This document shows, piece by piece, positions 13,651-25,686 of a stretch of 64,000 bases of DNA. The translations under genes were made by a program, and so were the position numbers. Origin of the DNA: Linepithema humile (Eukaryota > Arthropoda > Insecta > Hymenoptera > Formicidae); the NCBI RefSeq assembly GCF_040581485.1, contig NC_090128.1, forward strand, positions 16,086,931-16,150,930, in the 5' to 3' direction. How positions within the stretch are numbered: position 1 is the first letter of the stretch; the number at the start of each line of letters is the position of its first letter. Under the pieces are notes generated by a model that saw only the letters and a program-made list of their open reading frames with translations, had not been told where the DNA came from and searched no databases.

Positions 13651-13831
13651 GGCCAAATTCCCACTGAGCGCGTCACGCGTCGGCGTCATCCATCGCGTCA
13701 CGAATCAACCAATCAAAACATCCCATTTTATTACATTATTTGCCGCGCTAATAAAATGGGATGTTTTGATTGGTTGATTTGTGACGCGACGGATGACGCC
13801 GACGCGTGACGCGCTCAGTGGGAATTCGGCC
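13651..13831. mobile_element. Harbinger-type MITE, copy 2
   Basis: Sister of the element at 13110-13289, with arms through CACTGAGCGCGTCACGCG. It has an exact TTA duplication (13648-13650 and 13832-13834). It inserted right at the edge of the preceding MITE. Confidence 0.75.
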
Positions 13832-14187
13832 TTAGATTTGTACTTTATAGCTAAACTGGCTGCACTAGTTCAGAGTTTATCTTTCTCCTTTTAATGTGGA
13901 GGGATTAACAAAATAAATATCAATATAATATTAGCCTATCTAATAAAAATTTTTAATTTTTTAAAAATTTTTACGCATCAAATCGATAGAAAATTGATTG
14001 TTGGTTCCAATTGTGCCTTTTAGAATGATTGTTGATGGATTATATATTAATTATAACAAAATAATGATTTTCAATAGCGTACATATTGCACATGCGCGAC
14101 TCTCAACTGTAAAGTTAGATACTCTGGAAATAATGGCTGCGCTATTGAAAATTATTACTTTTAAATTAACAACCCTTAGGGCACTTA

Positions 14188-14329
14188 GGGCCTATCCAGA
14201 CAAACTTGCATAGTCGCATAAACATATGCATAAGGAAATTGATTGGTCCATTTTCTTATGCATTTGCTTATGGACCAATTTTCTTATGCATATGTTTATG
14301 CGACTATGCAAGTTTGTCTGGATAGGCCC
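14188..14329. mobile_element. Harbinger-type MITE, TIR GGGCCTATCCAGACAAACTT
   Basis: A 142 bp nearly perfect palindrome flanked by TTA on both sides (14185-14187 and 14330-14332). No coding capacity. Confidence 0.78.
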
Positions 14330-14587
14330 TTACTATATTCTTACATCGTGGCCCTTACCGCATCCTGCTGTAAGAGCCATTAGTCTGCTCTAGAGTGAGA
14401 GACGAATATCATCCGCACTGTAATGTTTTCTTAAATTCTCGAGTTCAATCAGCAATATAGAATATTACATATATGCTGCCATGCTACGTACATACATACA
14501 TACATACATACGTAGCATGTACTCATTCATTCCAGTATGTATATATTTCAGTGTTTTCAAATATCAATTTTATGTACAAGACCAATG

Positions 14588-14735
14588 GCTTACTTTACAC
14601 CGATTGTTTAATACGCGTACCAAGTATTAAATTTGCTTCTTTGATTGGTGTAGATTTTACACTAAACAATTTATACCTATCGAAGAAGCAGATTTAGTAC
14701 TTGGTATGCGTACTAAACAATCGGTGTAAACTAAT
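14588..14735. mobile_element. Palindromic MITE, core TTTACACCGATTGTTTA
   Basis: The inverted arms share TTTACACCGATTG and a GTACCAAGTA motif. A better-preserved copy with a clear TAT duplication lies at 26502-26652. Confidence 0.68.
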
Positions 14736-14889
14736 GGCCGGAGCACAGACTTTTGCATAAAGCATAACGCATAAGCATAAGGAAATTGATTGGTCCATTT
14801 CCTTATGCATTTGCTTATGCTTATATATAGACCAATCAATTTCCTTATGCTTATGCGTTATGCTTTATGTAAAAGCTTGTGCTCTCGGC
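14736..14889. mobile_element. GGAGCACA-family MITE, copy A
   Basis: A 154 bp palindrome with one end GGCCGGAGCACAGAC and the other GCCGAGAGCACAAGC. It is one of five copies in this window; the others are at 29278, 29443, 30251 and 30416. TTA-like flanks suggest PIF/Harbinger. Confidence 0.75.
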
Positions 14890-14893
14890 TTAA

Positions 14894-15335
14894 GGGTGCA
14901 ATTACATGGAGCGCGGTTCGCGGTACGCGGTACGCGGTAAAGGAACTAGTAACCAGAACCGTGCCGCCGTGCCGCCTGTTTTTTTTCCCTCCTATTACAT
15001 GGAGCCAAAAACTGCGCGGAAAAGCGGCACGGGCTAGTGACAAATTAACATTTATATGCATTTTTTTAAATGTATTGACTTATTTCTACGTTAATTTTAT
15101 CGATACGCTTATTCTTTCAACGGATCTATTTTATAATTGCATTTAAATTAATGAATTTCATTAAAAAATGCATACAAATGTTAATTTGTCACTAGCCCGT
15201 GCCGCTTTTCCGCGCAGTTTTTGGCTCCATGTAATAGGAGGGAAAAAAAACAGGCGGCACGGCGGCACGGTTCTGGTTACTAGTTCCTTTACCGCGTACC
15301 GCGTACCGTGAACCGCGCTCCATGTAATCGCACCC
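14894..15335. mobile_element. Harbinger-type palindromic MITE, TIR GGGTGCAATTACATGGAGC
   Basis: A 442 bp element with GC-rich inverted arms of about 170 bp or more and an AT-rich centre. TAA flanks both ends (14891-14893 and 15336-15338). It has no coding capacity and lies about 490 bp upstream of the MIC10 start codon. Confidence 0.78.
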
Positions 15336-15823
15336 TAAGCCAATGGGAGTTAGCAATTTAGTTATAATATAGGTATCTGAGCATCGATCATGTAATTTTT
15401 CTCTAGAAGCAGAAATGTGAAAAATAAAAACTTTTACGTGAATTCAACAATTCTATTCATCGAATTCATATGAAAATTTTACTTTTTACGTTTCCGTTCC
15501 TGGGGAGAAATTACGTGATTGATGTCCTGTGATCAAAATTCGTTCATCCAAAAACGCTATTTAACTTTCATGTTGGTAAGAATGCAGGAACAGCGCAATA
15601 GCGCGTATTATAAAAATTTATTTATGTAAATTTTCAATCTATATGATATAAAAACTTAATTTTATGTATTAATTATATTTTATAATTCTTATGTATTATA
15701 CGACTGTGTGTATATAAACGAAATGAAGAGATGTGGGTTAAAGATTGACATTGGAGATTAGAAGCACGTGAATGTCTTGCTCTGCATGAATGACGTAACA
15801 GCAACGGTACTATAGCACGAAAA

Positions 15824-16649
15824 ATGGCCGGCACGATGTGGGCAGAGGATGAAATTGGACGAAAGTGGGATCGTTGCTTTACGGATGCTATTCTTAAGTT
15901 CGGTAATTATTGCTTCTAGTACATCTGTTGACAATTAGATTTTCTGTGATATAAATGACAAATCTATTTCTTTAGGCGGCGGTGTAATCCTCGGCGGAGT
16001 GTTTTCCCTCTTTTTCTTCAAGAGTAAGATTATTTTGTGAATATACATATAATTAGTAATCCTGTAATATAAATGCAATTGTTACTATAATGTCTTTCAA
16101 CAGAGTTAATAACAATACATTCGATTATAAAGATGAATGTAATGAGATTTGGTATAACAATTTTTGAAAGATTTTAACGCATTGCATGCTTTTTATCATA
16201 TGTGCTGTGTATTGTGATGAATGATATATACTTATGCCTTTGCTTGTGAATAATATTATATAATTTTTCTCATTTTTAGTAGTACTTTTCGCAGAATATT
16301 TTGTCCATTCTTTATCAAAAACAAGTTATAATTTTGTGCAAAATTAAAAATTAATATACCAATAACAGTTATTTACAAATACATAATATTAAATAAATAT
16401 TAATTATTTGACAAGATACTTCAATTTTATTTAATGAGATAAAAAGTTTACAGAAATAGAAATAGAAAAAAATTCAAAAGTTGTATACATTTTATTAAGT
16501 TATTTATTATCCAAACTCAAGAACTATTGGTTATTATCACTGGGTATGACAAGAACGCTTTGGTCACAATTTTGGCCAATCTCTTCTATTGAAGAAAATA
16601 TATTTATATGTAATTTAAACCTTTTTCTTTTTTTATACATTCTTATCGC

Positions 16650-16741
<92 letters not shown>

Positions 16742-17186
16742 TGTTAAATGGATCTTTATTTAATTATTTAAATTTAATTGTTTTCTATACATATATATTA
16801 AATTATATATCAATTTTTATATATTTTATTAATTTGAATCTTTTTTTCTCTTTCCTATTTTCTCAAATTGAAGAGAACCCCAAATTATGACCAAAACATT
16901 TCTCTTATATTAATTAATAATAGTTTGCAGTTCGATAACCACACTTTTGATTTTTATTGCTTTTTCTTCCATTGTTTGTCTTTGAAGAATATTTTACAAT
17001 ATAACTATATTTATTAGTTTTATATTTATTATAATATAAATAATTTTCTTTATAGGGAGGAAATGGCCCATTATAACAGGTGCTGGCTTTGGATTAGGTA
17101 TGGCATATTCTAATTGTGAGGAAGATATAAATGCATCAATACGTCAACAGAAGCCTAGAAGTTGTAAACGTGAAGAGAAAAAATAG
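15824..17186 (+). CDS. Mic10: MICOS complex subunit MIC10
   Basis: MIC10 is a small inner-mitochondrial-membrane protein that oligomerises to bend membranes at cristae junctions. Three exons splice in frame: 15824-15902, 15976-16023 and 17056-17186, giving 85 residues, the usual family size. The N-terminus contains EIGRKWDRC, as in other MIC10 proteins. Two hydrophobic hairpin segments follow with glycine-rich motifs (GGGVILGGVFSLFFF and GAGFGLGMAYSNC), separated by the basic KRRKWP loop. The C-terminal tail is short and basic. All introns have GT-AG borders with matching phases. An AATAAA polyadenylation signal is at 17242-17247. The promoter must lie in the about 490 bp between the upstream MITE and the ATG. 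The second intron contains a long (CA)n tract. Confidence 0.95.
16653..16737. repeat. (AC)n microsatellite in MIC10 intron 2
   Basis: An uninterrupted AC dinucleotide run of about 85 bp. Open frames through it are artefacts. Confidence 0.98.
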
Positions 17187-17511
17187 TGTTTAGAATCTAA
17201 TATAGAAGCAAAATTGAAGTTATTATTAAGATAAAAGATTCAATAAATAAAATAGTTATACTGCTCTAAATTTACTCTGCAATTAATCTTTATTCATGTG
17301 GGATCTCCTTTAGGATTTCAATTTCATCACAATCTTAGGCAAATAACAAACGATTAAATTGTTTTACAAAATAAATATACTTTTTGGTCATTTATTAGTA
17401 TAATTACAATTATATAGCTTGTATATTAATATATAATAATGATAGAAAAATACGTAATTATGAATGCTGCGTGTATTGAAAAATACGCATATTTAACAAT
17501 TGCGTAATATA

Positions 17512-17560
17512 ATAATAGGTAATATAATAATAGGTAATATAATAATAGGTAATACATTAC
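17512..17560. repeat. Short tandem repeat (16 bp unit, about three copies)
   Basis: AATATAATAATAGGT is repeated about three times downstream of MIC10. The surrounding 17.25-17.83 kb is otherwise plain AT-rich intergenic sequence. Confidence 0.8.
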
Positions 17561-17830
17561 GAAAAATATATAGGACATTTTTAATCCTCTTATCACTGTT
17601 TAAATTGCACAGTTAAACAAAAAAAACTAAAAACTGCGAAGTATCTCTCTTTACAGTTTTTTTAATCCTGAATGCAACACCGATTTTAAAATAGCACCAA
17701 TATTTAGTTATAGTATGCAACGTGTTAGAAGATTCTTTTTTTTAAATAAAATATACTAGGACTTTTAATTCTCAGAAGGAGTTTTTTGTATACATTACGG
17801 ATAACAAGATTTTGACGATTATTGTGTTTG

Positions 17831-18158
17831 TTATACCGCAAGTAGATTATAAATGGAACTAAGAACTGCAAATAATTCATTGAATATTTTTAATTTTTGT
17901 AAACATACATAATGATTTTTGACATCAGATTCGTATTCAGTAACCTCAGCAATTTCTTAAATACGAATTTTCACAAAATTACAACCGTTTATCATTTTAA
18001 CATCCATCATGTTGAATTCGCTATTTTGAATTTGTCAATTTTGACATCTCATTCGTAGTTAGCAATCTCAAAAATCATTATGTTCCACAAAAATTGAAAA
18101 TATTCAGTGAATTATTCGCAGTTTTTAATTCTACTTATAATCTACCTGCGGTGTAAAA
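17831..18158. mobile_element. Palindromic MITE, arms with GTAGATTATAA
   Basis: Inverted arms run from about 17831-17930 and 18060-18158, with an internal smaller symmetric section around TTTTGACATC. No coding capacity and no clear target duplication. Confidence 0.55.
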
Positions 18159-18557
18159 TAGCCCTTTTTTACAACTTTAATTTCTCAAAATTGTGATGTG
18201 ATAGAGCATTTTTAAAGTCGGCATTGTATTTAGCATCAAAAAACTGTAAAAAGTCATATCCTTGCATTCTTGTGTTCAACAAAAAGCTATTTTTTGTAGA
18301 ACTGTGTTATTTAAACGTACATATTTGTCATTAGATCATATAATTTATATATAACAGCAATATTGGAAGTATAGTCAAACCTTCAAACCTTAATATTTTA
18401 TCTTAATATTTTTCAATTAACATTAATCATATCTTATTACAAATATCTGTATATATTACAAGTGGCTTACATTGGCGAATTATATAGATTACCTTATTGA
18501 CATACTTTGAAATCTCTATAGATACAATTATTTGTTTAATTAATATTTACTATATAG

Positions 18558-18592
<35 letters not shown>

Positions 18593-18966
18593 TCCAAAAT
18601 TGATTTTGTTACACATTCATCATAGTGGCATTTCTTTCGGGATTAAACTACAATAAACTGTATATCATAAACAAACAGGAATGTCATATATAAAGTTATC
18701 ATTTTGTAAGTTATCAGTGTAACATAAATAATAATTTTTGAGAATAATAATAAACCGACGCACGTATACAAATATAAATATATACAATGCGTAACAAATA
18801 TGAATACTTTAATCGAATTTTTCATCAATACTGCAAAGTGTACAAATAAATATATAAGTAAATATTAATTTTAAAGATTTTAAAGACAATCAGTTCTGAG
18901 ACAAAAGAGGTGTGAAATTTTTGTTTTTATTTTATCTTAATGTATTCTTGGACCTCAAATAATATG
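18159..18966. other. Intergenic, no gene seen
   Basis: AT-rich sequence with a short (AG)n run at about 18560-18589. No supported feature otherwise. Confidence 0.5.
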
Positions 18967-19474
18967 CAGTAAATTTACCTCGACTTTATAGAGTAATAGG
19001 GGAGAACAATGATCCGGAAAACCGGATTTTTTCCAAAGTTTAATATAATTAACGAGGCAACTCGTATCATGTTACAGCTAAGATACGCCAATTGGTGGTG
19101 TGCTGGGTTGCAAAGTAGTAACAATTTCGTATTTTCCAATTATATTTTCCAATAAAATTGTTTTTAAACAGCACAATTTTACGTAACGTGAAAAAAATCG
19201 CGATATGAGCAGAACTTGATTACAACTTCGACAAATAAATATTTAAAATTAAAATTAAAATATTTAAAATTTAAATTACGTCTTAATTGCTGCTTTGTTA
19301 AAAAAAAGTAAAAAATAAACACATTTATTTTAAAAATTAAAAATTACTTATTACACAACTCAATATATCACCTGTCGGCTACCTCACAAATTACCGTTTA
19401 AATTTTAAATATTTTAAATATTGAAATTTTCCGAAATTCAGTAAATTGAGATCCGTAAAATCGAGGCTCTACTG
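18967..19474. mobile_element. Possible pogo/Tigger-like MITE
   Basis: The right end reads, on the minus strand, CAGTAGAGCCTCGATTTTAC, which resembles pogo-type termini. The left end CAGTAAATTTACCTCGAC is a weaker match. The right flank is TA but the left is not clearly so. A tentative call. Confidence 0.35.
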
Positions 19475-19539
19475 TACTGCTAAACAGACAAGAAACAAAT
19501 ACTTACAGAGCAAAGTCACTTTTTAATTTTATCAGAAAT

Positions 19540-22500
19540 TTATACTTTAAGATTAAAGACCATGCCTAAGAATTGTTCGTAGTGAATTGTTATAATGCCA
19601 TCCATATCCGTATCCAGTCGTTTGAAGGCTGCTGTAAGAGTCTGAAAATAGAAAACACAATTATTATATTATTCTTCTTGTTTTTAATAATTGAAACATT
19701 TCCAAAATTATTAGTATCAGTTGCTTCAAATCTATGGTCAAATAATTTTTAAATTTTAAAAAAGACGGCTTTTCCACAAATTTTATTCAAATCTATAATT
19801 GATAATGAATATAAACTCATTAAATTTTTTTTTAAACTCATTAAGTTTTATTACTGATTCTAATTAAGAGGATGCTGAAGTGACGGGCGAACTCCGACGC
19901 GAAAGCGCCATCATTTCGATGGTACTAAAAATGAAATGACATTATCGGCGCAGCCTACGGACCTATGCCGCGTAGGTCCGTGTGTACGCATTTGTTTGTG
20001 TGGTGACTCACTACACTGACGTGTGGTCTGTGTACGTGTGTCATCGGAAGTTTGTAAACAAACAATGCTTGCGCTTGTTTCCTCGACTGAAATTTCGTCG
20101 CAAGGCTGCAATATAATGTCCGAGAAAACATAAGCGTATACAAGGTGTCAAATAAATACAAACTAAATATGACAAAATAATAAATGAAAAATATACATAT
20201 AATACTATATATATCATTGAAGAAAAATGTCATATACTTTTCTTACTTTTATCCTTATGTAGTAAATACTAAATAACTAATTAATCAATTAATTAATATA
20301 TACATATACACATATATACAATAAATAGTTATCTTTATTTTGTATTTTATATGATAATGACTGAAATAATAAAAGTATATATTATTTCAGTTATATAAAA
20401 TACAAAATAAAGATAACTATATTCAATATGTATATGTATGTATTCAATAATTAATTAACTTATTTATTTATTTTGTATTTATTACATAAGAATAAAAATA
20501 GGAAAAGCATATAACATATTTTTCCAATTAGATATATAGTATTATACATACATTTTTCAAATAAAATATTTTATCATATCTAACTTATATCTATTAGACA
20601 CCTTGTATAAGTCTATTTTGTCTCGTATGTACATCATTCAGCCATACGATAGAATTTCAATTGCGAGAAAAAAGGTTAAATGATCTTATAAATTATCTGA
20701 TAAAATATAAACAGACCACACGTGCAGTAAATTGCTAACTAAAATAAATACGTATTTCTTCAAATCTGTCAGCTGACGTTAGATCGCCTATGACAATATT
20801 TCTTAAAATCTGCCAGTTCACGAATAAATCGTCTTTAGCTCTCTTTTTTCTAAACTGTCAGCTGACGTTAGATCGCCTCTGACTATATTTATTAAAAATT
20901 GTCAGCTCACGATAGATCGCCTCTGACAATATTTCTTACAATTTGCCAGTTCACGAATAAATCGTCTTTAGCTCTCTTTTTTCTAAACTGTCAGCTGACG
21001 TTAGATCGTCTGTGACAATATTTATTTAAAATTGTCAGCTCACAATAGATCGCCTCTGACAATATTTCTTACAATTTGCCAGTTCACGAATAAATCGTCT
21101 TTAGCTCTCTTTTTTCTAAACTGTCAGCTGACGTTAGATCGTCTGTGACAATATTTATTTAAAATTGTCAGCACACGATAGATCGCCTCTCACAATATTT
21201 CTTACAATTTGCCAGTTCACGAATAAATCGCCTTTAGCTCTCTTTCTTCTAAACTGTCAGCTGACGTTAGATCGCCTCTGACTATATTTATTAAAAATTG
21301 TCAGCTCACAATAGATCGCCTCTGACAATATTTCTTACAATTTGCCAGTTCACAAATAAATCGCCTTTAGCTCTCTTTCTTCTAAACTGTCAGCTGACGT
21401 TAGATCGCCTTTGACTATATTTATTAAAAATTGTCAGCTCACAATAGATTGCCTCTGACAATATTTCTTACAATTTGCCAGTTTACGAATAAATCGTCTT
21501 TAGCTCTCTTTTTTCTAAACTGTCAGCTGACGTTAGATTGTCTCTGACTATATTTATTAAAAATTGTCAGCTCACAATAGATCGCCTCTGACAATATTTC
21601 TTACAATTTGCCAGTTCACGAATAAATCATCTTTAGCTCTCTTTTTTCTAAACTGTCAGCTGACGTTAGATCGCCTGTGACAATATTTATTTAAAATTGT
21701 CAGCTCACGATAGATCGCCTCTGACAATATTTCTTACAATTTGCCAGTTCACGAATAAATCGTTTTTAGCTCTCTTTTTTCTAAACTGTCAGCTGACGTT
21801 AGATCGCCTCTGACTATATTTATTAAAAATTGTCAGCTCACAATAGATCGCCTCTGACAATATTTCTTACAATTTGCCAGTTCACGAATAAATCGTCTTT
21901 AGCTCTCTTTCTTCTAAACTGTCAGCTGACGTTAGATCGCCTCTGACTTTATTTATTAAAAATTGTCAGCTCACAATAGATCGCCTCTGACAATATTTCT
22001 TACAATTTGCTAGTTCACGAATAAATCGTCTTTAGCTCTCTTTCTTCTAAACTGTCAGCTGACGTTAGATCGCCTCTGACTATATTTATTAAAAATTGTC
22101 AGCTCACAATAGATCGCCTCTGACAATATTTCTTACAATTTGCCAGTTCACGAATAAATCGTCTTTAGCTCTCTTTTTTCTAAACTGTCAGCTGACGTTA
22201 GATCGCCTGTGACAATATTTATTTAAAATTGTCAGCTCACGATAGATCGCCTCTGACAATATTTCTTACAATTTGCCAGTTCACGAATAAATCGCCTTTA
22301 GCTCTCTTTCTTCTAAACTGTCAGCTGACGTTAGATCGCCTCTGACTATATTTATTTAAAATTGTCAGCTCACGAAAGATCGCCTCTAGCTTGTCTTATT
22401 CTATATTGCCAGTCCACGACAAAGCCGCCTCTGGCTTGAAGACAAGAATAAGAATTTTCTTCTAATGCCAGTCCACGAGAAAACCGCCTCTGGCTTGTCT

Positions 22501-25500
22501 TATTCTATATTGCCAGTCCACGAGAAAACCGCCTTTGGCTTGTCTTATTCTATATTGTCAGTCCACGAGGAAACCGCCTCTGGCTTGAAGACAAGAATAA
22601 GAATTTTCTAATGCCAGTCCACGAGAAAACCGCCTCTGGCTTGTCTTATTCTATATTGCCAGTCCACGAGAAAACCGCCTCTGGCTTGTCTTATTCTTTA
22701 TTGTAAGATACTTTTATTACGTCATATGCTTTATGTATATATATATAATGTATATTATATGCTCCACATTATCTATATTTATATCAAAATATTTTTTTAA
22801 GAAATTGACATCATTTTGTATACTCTTTTTACAATAAATGTATATGATATATGCCATATTTTTTATTTCTAAAGCATGAAATATAAAGATATTTTTATTT
22901 TTTTGTGTCTATCATTTGTATAAAAATCTTGATAAAAGAAACAACATTAATTTTGCGACTTGCAATAATCTGTTTCATTATATGCTTCTTTTAAATACTT
23001 ACAATTAGCCTTATTTTATGTGATTAACTTGGTATTTAAAATACGTATCAAAATCGAAAATGTATTTCTATTACAGTAGAAAAGAAACATTCTTGTCTTA
23101 CAACAGAGAGAAATGGCAAAATATAATATTGTCTAAAGTACAGTCCAATAAAAACGGTTAAAATTGAACATTTTATAAAACCACTGTGATTCATGAAAAA
23201 TCAGAATTATTTTTTCAAAAATATAGACATATTTCGACTGTGTGTTTTAAACTGCACTACACATTCAAAATTCACAGAATAAATTTATTTCTGCAAAGTT
23301 GTGTATAATGTTAGTGGAAAAGTGATTTATTTGTTATTACATATACATGATATTTTCCCATTCCTCTCTGGTGTAAGACTACAATGTTTTTTTTTTACTG
23401 AACTAGAAATTAATTTTATATTTTGATGTGTATTTTAGATACCAAGGTAAACGCATAAAATAAGGCTAGTTGTAAGTATTTAAAAGAAGTATATATTGAA
23501 ACAGATAATTGCAAGTCACAAAATTAATGTTTTTTTTATCAAGATTTTTTTACAAATGATGCATACAAGAAACTAAAAATACCTTTATATTTCATGCTTT
23601 ATAAATAAGTTATATGACATATACATTTATTATAAAAATATATACAATATACAAAATGATATTAACTTTTTACATAGATACTTTGATGTGAATATACATA
23701 ATATGGAGCACATAATATACATAATATATACATATAAAGCACATGAATAAAAGTATTTTGTAGAAATTAGAATATGAATGTATGTAATTAAATAATATAA
23801 ATGTTTGCAAAAATGTTGCAAAATTTATGTATAATACATACACTTTTTTATCCTTCAGAGTGCCTTCAACTCATTTTTTTCAGCCGGGTTTCGTAGCACA
23901 TAACACAAACACACACACACGCACAACTAACACACACATAACTAACCTAAAAGATTCTGTATATGACAAATAGCACTGAGAACTGTATAGCGCCTCTATC
24001 CCAAAATCTCGGAACTAATCTATAGCTCTTTTTTACCTTATTCTTTCTATATTGCACACATGCTTTACATAAATCTGGAAAAGGGTGGCGTTTTGAAAAT
24101 AAGTCTCTAAGCTCTATTTTTTTGGTTTTCCATTATTGTTTCATACGCTCTTCTTCGGCACATGGTCTTGTTTTGCAGATTGAAGCAGTATAATTTTGAT
24201 ATAAAAGATATAATTCTTTGAGGTGACATTGTCGGTAAATTTTCAAAAATTTTTTTTATTTTTTGGTTTAAATTTGACCAACTGCCGAAAGATTAGCATA
24301 TGTACTTTATTTACACCAAAGGATTTGTAATTCTATTAAAGCAATAAAAAACGCCACCTTTTTTAGAAAATTGAAGTTTTGGTCGGTAACAATATGACTT
24401 CAGCATCCTCTTAAACATATCTATGAATGAAGACCTTTATATAAAGTTAATAGGTTACACTTTCAGGTCAAAGTCACATTTAGAATAATTTAGATCATTA
24501 AATACATGTACTTACATGTAGAACCACGCAGCATTGTATGAAATCATCAAAGTATATTGTACCATGTCCAGCACGATCATATTTTCGTATGAGCATGTCA
24601 ATTATGTAATCGCTTAGTCGATATCCAAAGTTTATGAGAGCTGTCTTCAATTCATTGCGATCAATGTTGCCGCTATTATCGCGATCAAATGATCGAAAAC
24701 AACCCTCCCAGTCAGTAACATACTTCCACAATGCTCCAAATTCTTGGAAACTGACTGTACCCTTTTGATGCTTGTCAAACATACCTGTGGCAGGATCGGT
24801 TTTGTCAGTGTCAAACATACCTGCATCAACAGAAGCAAGGGAGCACAATGATAGCAATGCCAAAAGACCATGCAAACTATTATATCGTATTATTATGTTT
24901 GTTATATTTTATAAGATTTAAAAACATAAAAAAGGCACAACATGCTATAATTTAAAAAAATTATTTGTTGTATAGATTAAAGGATTGTTATTTCATGTTA
25001 TAAATCTATTTTTTAGTACTAAACAATAGATTAAAGTCTTTCTAATCTATTGTTGTAAGATGATTCATGTCTACAAAGATTTCAATGAGCAATAGAGAAA
25101 CAAATTACAAATTTAAATAATAATATATTATTTTATATTATAGCATATTATAGCAAATATTAAATTTACATGGTCATTTGAAACATGACAACACATCTTA
25201 CCAATCATTAAACGAACTGTTTCTGGGTTAAACGGTGTCCATGTACCATTCGAGAGAGCCTGTTGTAATTCGTCTGCAGTAATTGTTCCAGATCTGTCCT
25301 TATCCACTCTAACAAAGGGAATCATTATCTTTAAATATTATCAATATTAATTACCAATTTTTTTTACATTTTTATTTTAATTTTATTAATATATAATGAG
25401 AGAGAAAAAACATCTAAGAAAGAAAAAGTAGATCATAAATAAGAGAACTTTCTGTTCACTAATTGTGTACTTATTATAAAGTTAGATAAATACAACACGA

Positions 25501-25686
25501 AAATTCATATAAGCTTAAATCCTAAAAAATTGGAACTTACACAAGAAAAAAATTGGAATTACTTTATCTAAAAATACTTATATAAAAAGAGTCTATATCT
25601 CTTAATAACTTATAGAATTTATAAATATACCTTTGGAATACATCCCAAAGAAATTGCTCACTGGGCATGGGCGAAATGAAAGACAT
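19540..25686 (-). CDS. Alg-2: Apoptosis-linked gene 2 / PDCD6 (penta-EF-hand calcium sensor)
   Basis: ALG-2 is a cytosolic calcium sensor that binds ALIX, Sec31 and ESCRT partners. Four exons on the minus strand splice in frame: 25686-25631, 25308-25202, 24784-24516 and 19641-19540, giving 177 residues, the expected size. The protein begins MSFISPMPSEQFLWDVFQR. EF-hand loops are visible as DKDRSGTITADEL, DKHQKGTVSFQEF, DRDNSGNIDRNEL, DRAGHGTIYFDDF and the degenerate DTDMDGIITIHYEQF. The last sits in the terminal exon and is typical of the dimerising EF5. The second exon joins the third one base into a Gly codon. An alternative acceptor 36 bp upstream (exon start 24820) would add 12 residues in frame. 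Intron 3 (19642-24515) is unusually long because of inserted repeats. Recognition of the gene is secure. Confidence 0.95.
20139..20607. mobile_element. Palindromic MITE, TIR TACAAGGTGTC
   Basis: Ends TACAAGGTGTC and GACACCTTGTA are flanked by TA, with long AT-rich inverted arms and a central palindrome around 20320-20430. Probably Tc1/mariner-like, nested in the larger TTAA-flanked element. Confidence 0.65.
20766..22703 (+). repeat. Tandem array with 133 bp higher-order unit of three about 44 bp monomers
   Basis: The motif CTGTCAGCTGACGTTAGATC recurs at exact 133 bp spacing (checked at 20855, 20988, 21121 and 21254), with about twelve units to 22318. Each unit is three related monomers of 44-45 bp, beginning TGTCAGCTGACG, TGTCAGCTCAC and TGCCAGTTCACG and sharing an ATCGCCTCTGAC-like core. 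From about 22370 the array switches to simpler 44-45 bp monomers TGCCAGTCCACGAGAAAACC with CGCCTCTGGC, some carrying a longer tail. Confidence 0.92.
22703..23765. repeat. 1 kb imperfect palindrome next to the tandem array
   Basis: Arms at about 22703-23115 and 23360-23765 are inverted copies, sharing TTTAAATACTTACAATTAG-type and GACTTGCAATTATC-type segments, around a centre near 23240. AT-rich and non-coding. One arm borders the end of the tandem array. Confidence 0.65.
24785..24820 (-). other. Alternative 36-base extension of Alg-2 exon 3
   Basis: On the minus strand two acceptors precede identical starts: CAGGTATGTTTGAC occurs twice, 36 bases apart. The upstream acceptor has the better pyrimidine tract. 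Using it inserts 12 residues, MFDTDKTDPATG, into the end of the EF1-EF2 linker without changing frame. Which acceptor is used cannot be decided from sequence. Confidence 0.7.

Larger units (their letters stand above)
19868..24410. mobile_element. TTAA-flanked 4.5 kb non-autonomous element in Alg-2 intron 3
   Basis: The interval begins GAGGATGCTGAAGT and ends with its exact reverse complement, and TTAA lies directly outside both ends (19864-19867 and 24411-24414). This is the arrangement of piggyBac-type insertions. Inside are a GC-richer left end, a TA-flanked palindromic element, a tandem array of about 44 bp monomers, a 1 kb palindrome and a unique right end of about 550 bp. No transposase is seen. 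A single insertion event for the whole interval is inferred from the ends; later insertions and repeat expansion would explain the interior. Confidence 0.6.

Noticed and set aside
16524..16890. Cys-Val and Thr-His repeat proteins
   Set aside because: Translation of a CA microsatellite within the MIC10 intron.
20766..22703. Possible CRISPR-like array
   Set aside because: The units are contiguous degenerate repeats with no unique spacers, and this is a eukaryotic intron.
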